DNA of 64,000 nucleotides from positions 1 through 64,000 of the forward strand of contig NZ_NMUL01000027.1 in NCBI RefSeq assembly GCF_002234595.1, read 5' to 3'. The DNA comes from Amycolatopsis vastitatis. GTDB lineage: Bacteria; Actinomycetota; Actinomycetes; Mycobacteriales; Pseudonocardiaceae. Made by a program: the position numbers and the translations under genes. Below are positions 58,943-64,000 of this stretch, one piece after another (within the stretch, counting starts at the first letter, position 1; each line of letters starts with the position of its first letter). A model generated the notes under the pieces. That model was not told the DNA's origin and did not search any database. It saw only the letters and a list, made by a program, of their open reading frames with translations.

Positions 58943-59521
58943 GTGCGCACCGATGCGAGCCAGAACCGTGCCCGCATCCTGGACGCCGCGCGGGAGCTGT
59001 ACGCGGCCAAGGGGCTTGACGTCACCATGCGGGCCGTCGCGAGGCGCGCCGGGCTCGGTGTGGCCACGCTCTACCGGCATTTCCCGGACCGGGAGGCGCT
59101 CGTCGTCGCGGCCTTCGAGCACGAGCTCGCGGACTGTGACCGGCTGAGCGAGGAGGCACTCGCCGACCCTGATCCATGGCGGGCATTGCGCGGCGTGGTG
59201 GACCACGTCGTCCGCGCTCCGACCGGCAACTGGGCGTTCCGTGCGGAGTCGCTGGACGAGGTGAAGACGGGCGAAGCGCGGGCGCGGGCGATGACCAACA
59301 TCACCGAGCTGGTGCGCCGGGCGCAGGAGAGCGGGGACCTGCGGGCCGACTTCTCGCCCAGCGACCTCGCCCTGCTCGTCCAGGCCAGCGACAGCCTCAG
59401 CGCGACGTCGCCCGCCGCGGCGCGCCGTCTGGTCGCCTACCTCCTGCAGTCGTTCTCCGCCCGCGCCGCGCCGCTGCCCGCTCCCGGGCCGGTCTCGGTG
59501 CTGGGTGCCGACTTCGGCTGA
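58943..59521 (+). CDS. TetR-family regulator of a flavin monooxygenase system
   Basis: The 192-residue product has the helix-turn-helix ARILDAARELYAAKGLDVTMRAVARRAGLGVATLYRHFPDR and a TetR_C-like ligand domain ending SVLGADFG. GTG 58943 has a GGAGG box upstream. It precedes the two-component monooxygenase genes by 87 bases on the same strand, so it probably represses them. Confidence 0.88.
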   Translation: MRTDASQNRARILDAARELYAAKGLDVTMRAVARRAGLGVATLYRHFPDREALVVAAFEHELADCDRLSEEALADPDPWRALRGVVDHVVRAPTGNWAFRAESLDEVKTGEARARAMTNITELVRRAQESGDLRADFSPSDLALLVQASDSLSATSPAAARRLVAYLLQSFSARAAPLPAPGPVSVLGADFG

Positions 59522-59608
59522 ACGTCATTCGAGAAGCTTTCGCGCGGACGTTTCTCGCTTCTCCCGGATCGGGCGGATTCCCGCCGGTACGCGGTTAGCG
59601 TTGTTCTC

Positions 59609-60823
59609 ATGAAGATCACCACTTGGGAGCAAGAAGACCTGGTCAAGGGACGTGCGGAGGTTCTTGCGCGCGTGCGAGCGCTGCGCACCGAAATGAGTGA
59701 CAACGGCGTGCGCATCGACGCCGACGGAACCGACGTGGCGGAGAACATGCGGTTGCTCGGCGAGGCGGGCGTGAACCGGCTCAGCGTGCCTGCCGAGTAC
59801 GGCGGTCTGTGGAGCGGGGACATGTGGAGCGGGTGGCGTGACACGACCGAGGTGCTGGTGGAGATCTCCGCCGCCGACGGCTCGACCGGCATGTGCTGGA
59901 CCAACAACGGACTTCACCCTCGCCGCCTGTTCGCCGCCGATCTGCCGCGCGAGACCAAGGAGCAGCTGGCCGACGAGCTGATCAACGACGGCAGGCGGCT
60001 GGTCTCCTCCAACTCCGAGGCCGGCGCCAAGGGCCCGGTGACCGGCCGGAGGGTGCCCGGAGGAGTCGTGGTCAGCGGCACCAAGACGTTCAACACCAAC
60101 AGCGGCGGCGGGGGCCGCGACCTCCTCATCGTCGGGTTCGCCCTGCCGGGGCCCGACGAGGACCTCAAGACGGCGATGAGGCATGAAGCGCTGGTCCGGC
60201 TGGACGCGCCCGGCGTGCGGCAGGCGCACGACTGGGACAACATGGGACAGCGCGGCACCCACAGCCAGACCATCACCTACGACGAGGTGTTCGTCCCCGA
60301 CGGGTGGCACTTCCCTGCGACGCTGACGGACCCGAACGCGTTCGGCGCGGGCATGCTGTTCCACGCGGCGCTGATGCAGGGCATCGGAGAGGGTGCTTTC
60401 GAGGCCGCGATCGGCTACCTGCGCAGCTTGAACCGGGGGAGCATGCCGAGGTTCCCCACCGCGCTGGAGGACCCGCTGATGCACCGCCAGCTCGGGGAGA
60501 TGTCCAGCGAACTGGCCGCTGCCCGGGCGTACCTGCTGAGCGTGGCCGGATGGCTGGAGGAACCGGGCGCCGATCCGCAGACGATCACCATCCACGGGTT
60601 CCGCTCGAAGGTCGCGAGCAACCGGGTGAGCCTGGACGTGACGGGGCGGATCCACGACCTGACCGGCGCCCGCAGCACCGCCAACCGGTACCGCTTCGAC
60701 CGGTTCTGGCGCAACGCCAGAACTTTCGCCACGCACGACTCGATCGACGCGAAGAACGCGCTCATCGGGGCGTACGAACTCTCGGGCGAGCTCCCGAACG
60801 TCCTCGACTACTTCAGGATCTGA
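59609..60823 (+). CDS. Acyl-CoA-dehydrogenase-fold flavin monooxygenase (DszC/HsaA-like)
   Basis: The 404-residue product has the acyl-CoA dehydrogenase fold: VNRLSVPAEYGGLW, the FMN/FAD strand SSNSEAGAKGPVTG and GTKTFNTNSGGG, and a helical C-terminus DLTGARSTANRYRFDRFWRNARTFATHDS that resembles group D flavin monooxygenases (HpaB/DszC/HsaA). These use reduced flavin made by a partner reductase. The reductase gene follows by 2 bases. No ribosome site is seen before ATG 59609, so the mRNA may be leaderless. The substrate is unknown. Confidence 0.85.
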   Translation: MKITTWEQEDLVKGRAEVLARVRALRTEMSDNGVRIDADGTDVAENMRLLGEAGVNRLSVPAEYGGLWSGDMWSGWRDTTEVLVEISAADGSTGMCWTNNGLHPRRLFAADLPRETKEQLADELINDGRRLVSSNSEAGAKGPVTGRRVPGGVVVSGTKTFNTNSGGGGRDLLIVGFALPGPDEDLKTAMRHEALVRLDAPGVRQAHDWDNMGQRGTHSQTITYDEVFVPDGWHFPATLTDPNAFGAGMLFHAALMQGIGEGAFEAAIGYLRSLNRGSMPRFPTALEDPLMHRQLGEMSSELAAARAYLLSVAGWLEEPGADPQTITIHGFRSKVASNRVSLDVTGRIHDLTGARSTANRYRFDRFWRNARTFATHDSIDAKNALIGAYELSGELPNVLDYFRI

Positions 60824-60825
60824 AG

Positions 60826-61290
60826 ATGGATCCCACCGTGCTGCGTGCGGCTTTCGCGCGCTTTCCTAGCGGAGTCGTCGCCCTGTCCGGACTGGCATCC
60901 GGCAAGCCGGTGGGGATGGCGGTCAGTGCCTTCGCCTCGATTTCCCTGGAACCGCCGTTGCTCGCCGCCTCGATCCAGCGCACGTCCACCACGTGGCCGA
61001 TCCTCCGCGGCGCCGCCGCGCTCGGGGTGAGCGTGCTGGCGGAGCACCAGGGGGACGTGGGCAGGCGGCTATCGGGGCGCGGGGACCGGTTCACGGGAGT
61101 GGATTGGACGACGTCAGGATCAGGGGCGGTCTTCATCCAAGGGGCGGCTGCCCGGTTCGATTGCACCCTGCACCAAGAGGTGGCGGCCGGCGATCACGTG
61201 ATCGCCCTGCTGAAGGTGGAGGCGGTCGAGTTCCGGCCAGCCACCCGTCCGCTGGTGTTCCACGGAAGCGGCTTCCGGCAGCTCGCCTGA
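60826..61290 (+). CDS. Flavin reductase component
   Basis: The 154-residue product has FARFPSGVVALSGLASGKPVGMAVSAFASISLEPPLLAASI, the flavin reductase-like split-barrel pattern (HpaC/DszD group). It uses NAD(P)H to supply free reduced FMN or FAD to the upstream oxygenase. It starts 2 bases after the oxygenase stop and is surely co-translated. Confidence 0.9.
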   Translation: MDPTVLRAAFARFPSGVVALSGLASGKPVGMAVSAFASISLEPPLLAASIQRTSTTWPILRGAAALGVSVLAEHQGDVGRRLSGRGDRFTGVDWTTSGSGAVFIQGAAARFDCTLHQEVAAGDHVIALLKVEAVEFRPATRPLVFHGSGFRQLA

Positions 61291-61323
61291 ACTCGTGCAC
61301 CACCGGCCACCGCCGCCAGGTCG

Positions 61324-61339
61324 TTTGACGATCATCAAA
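61324..61339. promoter_or_regulatory. TTTGACGATCATCAAA inverted repeat
   Basis: A 16-base imperfect palindrome (one mismatched pair) in the AT-richer gap between the flavin reductase and the convergent P450 gene. Its role is unclear: it could be a terminator core or an operator. Nothing else is seen in the gap. Confidence 0.35.
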
Positions 61340-61400
61340 TGATAGCTTCACCTGCTGGCCAGTGTGTCCGGATCGCAGGAGCAGACGACGATCACGGGAT

Positions 61401-62603
61401 TCACCACGTGATCAGGAGCCGCCGCAGTCCACGGGTCAGGCTCTCGGGCTGCCACGCCAACTCGTCGTCTCGCTCGGCCACCGCCAGACCGGGCATCCTG
61501 GTCACCAGGGCGTGCAACGCGACCTGCAGTTCCATCCTGGCCAGCGGCGCGCCGAGGCAGAAATGCGCACCCCGGCCGAACGACAGGTGATGGGCCGCCT
61601 CGCGGCGGGCCACGTCGAACCGGTCCGGATCGGGGAAGACGGCAGGGTCCCGGTTGGCCGCGTTCACGACCGGGAACACCGTTGTGCCGGATTCGACGGT
61701 CTGGCCGGAGAATTCGACGTCCTCACGGGTCATTCTCGGCTGTCCGGCGTGTCCCAGGGCTACGACCCGGAGCAGTTCCTCGGCCGCGTTCGGCACCAGG
61801 CCGGGCGCTGCCACCAGGCGTGCCCACTGATCCGGGTGGTGGGACAGCAACAGCACGGACTTGGCCAGCTGAGCCATGGTGGTCTCCTGGCCGGCGCCGA
61901 TCAGCAGCATCACGGTGATCAGCAGTTCGGCTTCGCTGAGCCGATCGCCGTCCTCGTCGTGCACCTGGGTCAGTCCGGAGAGCAGGTCGTCGCCGGGGTG
62001 GCGACGCTTGTGCTCGATCAACTCGAGCAGGTGCGACGCGGCGACGGCGCCGGTCGCCGCGAACGCCTCTTGGTCGAAGGTGGTGGTGATGGACATGGCT
62101 TCGGTGAAGGCGAGCAGGGGTTCGCGCTCGTCGTGGGCGATGCCGAGCAGTTCGCAGATCACGATGCCGGGCAGTGGTTCGGCCAGTGCGCTGACCAGGT
62201 CGGCCGGTGGTCCGGCGGCCAGCATCTGGTTCATCAGGCTGGTCGCGACCGTCTCCACTCTCGGTCGCAGGAGTTCCACGTTGCGGATGGTGAACGCTTT
62301 GGCCACCAGGCGACGCAGTCTCGTGTGGTCGGGTGGGTCCATGTTCGGCATCATGTCCGGTGACTGCAGGCCGGGGACGATGGTGGGTGCGTCCGGTGTC
62401 GCCAGGGCGGCGCGGCTCATCCTGGGATCGGACATCGCGCGCTGGACGTCGTCGTAGCGGGTGACCAGCCGGACCTCGTGCCCGCCGGCCAACCGGACCA
62501 AGGGCACCGGGTCGGTGCGCAGCATCCGGATCGCCTCGGGGGCCGGGTCGGTCGAGGGTGGTGCATCGAACGGGAACAGTGGTGGTTGACCGTGCGCTGT
62601 CAT
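61401..62603 (-). CDS. Cytochrome P450 (stand-alone)
   Basis: The 400-residue product has the I-helix GAGQETT, ExxR in EELLRVV, and the heme loop SFGRGAHFCLGAPLARME with a normal Phe and Cys. ATG 62603 begins MTAHGQPPLFPF and has GGGAGAG upstream. It resembles bacterial CYP105/107-type soluble enzymes. No redox partner is encoded. It is convergent with the flavin monooxygenase pair and divergent from the ECF sigma gene. Confidence 0.92.
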   Translation of the reverse strand: MTAHGQPPLFPFDAPPSTDPAPEAIRMLRTDPVPLVRLAGGHEVRLVTRYDDVQRAMSDPRMSRAALATPDAPTIVPGLQSPDMMPNMDPPDHTRLRRLVAKAFTIRNVELLRPRVETVATSLMNQMLAAGPPADLVSALAEPLPGIVICELLGIAHDEREPLLAFTEAMSITTTFDQEAFAATGAVAASHLLELIEHKRRHPGDDLLSGLTQVHDEDGDRLSEAELLITVMLLIGAGQETTMAQLAKSVLLLSHHPDQWARLVAAPGLVPNAAEELLRVVALGHAGQPRMTREDVEFSGQTVESGTTVFPVVNAANRDPAVFPDPDRFDVARREAAHHLSFGRGAHFCLGAPLARMELQVALHALVTRMPGLAVAERDDELAWQPESLTRGLRRLLITW

Positions 62604-62834
62604 CGCGCTCTCCCGTTGCCGTGTCGAAGCGACGATGGCCTGGTGTACCCGTCGACAGTGTGATCCAGTTCTGCTCGGACTGTAAAGGGATCGCGCGCGC
62701 CGAAGGCAAGGGACTTCGACCTCGCACACGTCGTCTGACCAGCGATGTTCGTCATGGGGTGACACAACCTGAACGCTTTGGGCGCGCGTTGGCAAAGACG
62801 GGGTGTCAGGGCGAAGCGAAACCCGAGGAGCTTC

Positions 62835-63389
62835 ATGTCGTCAGACGCGGAACTGATCGGTAGGTCGCTGCGCGGAGACACCGATGCCTTCGTGGAAGTG
62901 ATCAGCCGGCACGAGACCGCGCTCGGGAACTATCTGGCGCGCAGAGTGGGGCGGCAGGCCGCCGAGGACGTGCTCGGCGATGTGTGGGTGGCGGCTTACG
63001 AGTCCCGTGCGAACTATGACCGTTCGTATCCCGAAGCCAGACCTTGGTTGTACGGCGTCGCGCTGAACCGGCTGCGCCGGCACTGGCGGTCCGAACCCGC
63101 CGAGGAGCCGGCGTCGGACCTGACCGGCGTGGCGAATGACTGGGATCCCTGGCCGGCGGTGGATGCCCGCGTGGACACGCAGGCACTGCTGAGCAGGGCA
63201 CTGGCTCGGCTCAAACCGGAAGAGCGGGAAGTGCTGGGCCTGGTCGCCTGGGAGGACCTGACCGTCGCCGAGGCCGGGCGGGTGCTCGACATCCCGGCCG
63301 GCACGGCCCGCCGCCTGTTGCACCAGGCGCGCAAGGCATTGCGTGAAGCCCCCGAAGTGGTCGCGCTGCTGCAAGTCCCGACAACCTGA
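62835..63389 (+). CDS. ECF-type RNA polymerase sigma factor
   Basis: The 184-residue product has sigma region 2 (HETALGNYLARRVGRQAAEDVLGDVWVAAYESRANYDRSYPEARPWLYGVALNRLRRH) and region 4 (LKPEEREVLGLVAWEDLTVAEAGRVLDIPAGTARRLLHQARKAL). ATG 62835 has a GAGGAG box. The next gene, 10 bases on, encodes a single-pass membrane protein of the kind commonly paired with this sigma group and may be its anti-sigma or sensor. Confidence 0.92.
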   Translation: MSSDAELIGRSLRGDTDAFVEVISRHETALGNYLARRVGRQAAEDVLGDVWVAAYESRANYDRSYPEARPWLYGVALNRLRRHWRSEPAEEPASDLTGVANDWDPWPAVDARVDTQALLSRALARLKPEEREVLGLVAWEDLTVAEAGRVLDIPAGTARRLLHQARKALREAPEVVALLQVPTT

Positions 63390-63399
63390 AAGACAACCC

Positions 63400-64000
63400 A
63401 TGGATGAAATGGATCTCATGAAGAATCTGCGTGACGTGCCGTCCCCCAGTCCCGAGGCCTATGACCGTGCCCGCACGGCACTGCAGACGGCGATGGAGGA
63501 ACCCGTGGCCACGGTCGTGCGACCGAAGCGCTGGTTCTCCTGGCCCAAGCTCAGCATCGCCGCCGTGGGCGCGGCAGCCGTCGCGGCGGCTGTGGTGATG
63601 GGTACGTCAGGCGGCAGCGTCCCGGCCGGCCCGTCCGACGCGGCCCCGCAGGCGGTCGAGGCACCGCTGGTGAAGCTGGCCTCCGCGGTCCAGGCGGCCG
63701 GCACACAGCCAGGGGACGCGTCGCTGATCATCAACACGAAGTTCGGGCTGGACGACAAGCCGGACCTCAACTACACCCTCTACACCGACAAGGGCCAGCA
63801 GTTCACGGGCGACTCGGCGAAGACCCTGGCGGACGCAGTCGCCAAGGGTGACGCCCAGCCTGCTACGCCGTACGACGGGAAGGTGATGGTGGCGGCCCGT
63901 CTCGCCGCGAACGGCGACGTCGACAAGGCCAGGATCGCGATGATCACCGCGGCCGGCAATGCACTGGGAGTCGGCCTGAGCCCCGCCGAGGCGGACAAGG
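63400..64000 (+). CDS. Membrane protein of the CU044_5270 type, probable sigma partner (partial)
   Basis: The frame runs off the window end; 200 codons are visible. ATG 63400 gives MDEMDLMKNLRDVPSPSPEA, followed by a basic stretch (VVRPKRWFSWPKL), one membrane segment (SIAAVGAAAVAAAVVMG) and an outside domain rich in LVKLASAVQAAG and IINTKFGLDDKP. This is the layout of proteins coded next to ECF sigma factors in actinomycetes (short cytosolic tail, one helix, extracellular sensor). No zinc-binding HxxxCxxC anti-sigma motif is visible in the tail. Confidence 0.75.
   Translation, partial: MDEMDLMKNLRDVPSPSPEAYDRARTALQTAMEEPVATVVRPKRWFSWPKLSIAAVGAAAVAAAVVMGTSGGSVPAGPSDAAPQAVEAPLVKLASAVQAAGTQPGDASLIINTKFGLDDKPDLNYTLYTDKGQQFTGDSAKTLADAVAKGDAQPATPYDGKVMVAARLAANGDVDKARIAMITAAGNALGVGLSPAEADK

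Noticed and set aside
1..64000. Mobile elements, phage genes, CRISPR arrays
   Set aside because: No transposase, integrase, terminal inverted repeats with target duplication or spaced identical repeats were seen; the repeats present are protein modules or short tandem copies.

Overview
The window is high-GC DNA (third codon positions almost all G or C) with the gene families typical of a large-genome soil actinomycete: Tat lipoproteins, large LuxR ATPase regulators, a SARP-NACHT regulator, P450s, TetR/MarR/ArsR pairs and an LAXTG-anchored surface protein. A Pseudonocardiaceae genus such as Amycolatopsis fits, but this is inference from style; no rRNA or other phylogenetic marker is present. 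I saw no tRNA, rRNA, CRISPR array, insertion sequence or phage gene.

Layout. 1-5.1 kb: end of a repeat-rich wall-anchored surface protein, a Tat-exported DyP peroxidase, and a divergent pair of secreted lipoproteins. 5.1-9.3 kb: GNAT, epoxide hydrolase, a possible small peptide gene next to a methyltransferase, and a tautomerase/TetR divergent pair, with clear operators. 9.3-11.7 kb: a broken polymorphic toxin gene (coiled coils, ALF-type repeats, out-of-frame tip) followed by an intact Imm7-type immunity gene. 11.9-15.5 kb: PAP2-type membrane protein, an unrecognised protein made of four repeats, and a secreted GH62 arabinofuranosidase with a perfect LacI-type operator.

16-23.6 kb: a likely sugar-acid uptake and catabolism locus: enolase-superfamily dehydratase, GntR/FadR regulator, Gfo/Idh/MocA dehydrogenase, substrate-binding lipoprotein, a single gene fusing both ABC permease halves, and an RraA/HMG-aldolase-type protein. 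No ATPase is encoded. 23.6-27.1 kb: secreted M1 peptidase, small acidic protein, cupin, LtrA-like membrane protein. 27.1-30.3 kb: a four-gene operon with overlapping stop and start codons (glycosyltransferase, membrane protein, hydrolase-like protein, truncated sigma factor).

30.5-45.8 kb: stress and regulation zone with CBS protein, Usp, DUF3040 protein, three large ATPase-LuxR regulators, an SdhA/L-aspartate-oxidase-type flavoprotein, an SDR-YceI pair, and a MarR-nitroreductase-azoreductase operon whose operator appears twice. 45.9-52.6 kb: a SARP-NACHT-membrane regulator divergent from a compact four-gene operon (adenylate-forming ligase, Cys-rich small protein, P450, VOC protein), which looks like a small uncharacterised specialised-metabolism unit. 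52.6-64 kb: ArsR-AHSA1-SnoaL operon, TetR-oxidoreductase pair, methyltransferase remnant, FAD monooxygenase, a nitrilase-fold protein lacking two of three catalytic residues, TetR with a two-component flavin monooxygenase, a second P450, and an ECF sigma factor with its probable membrane partner running off the end.
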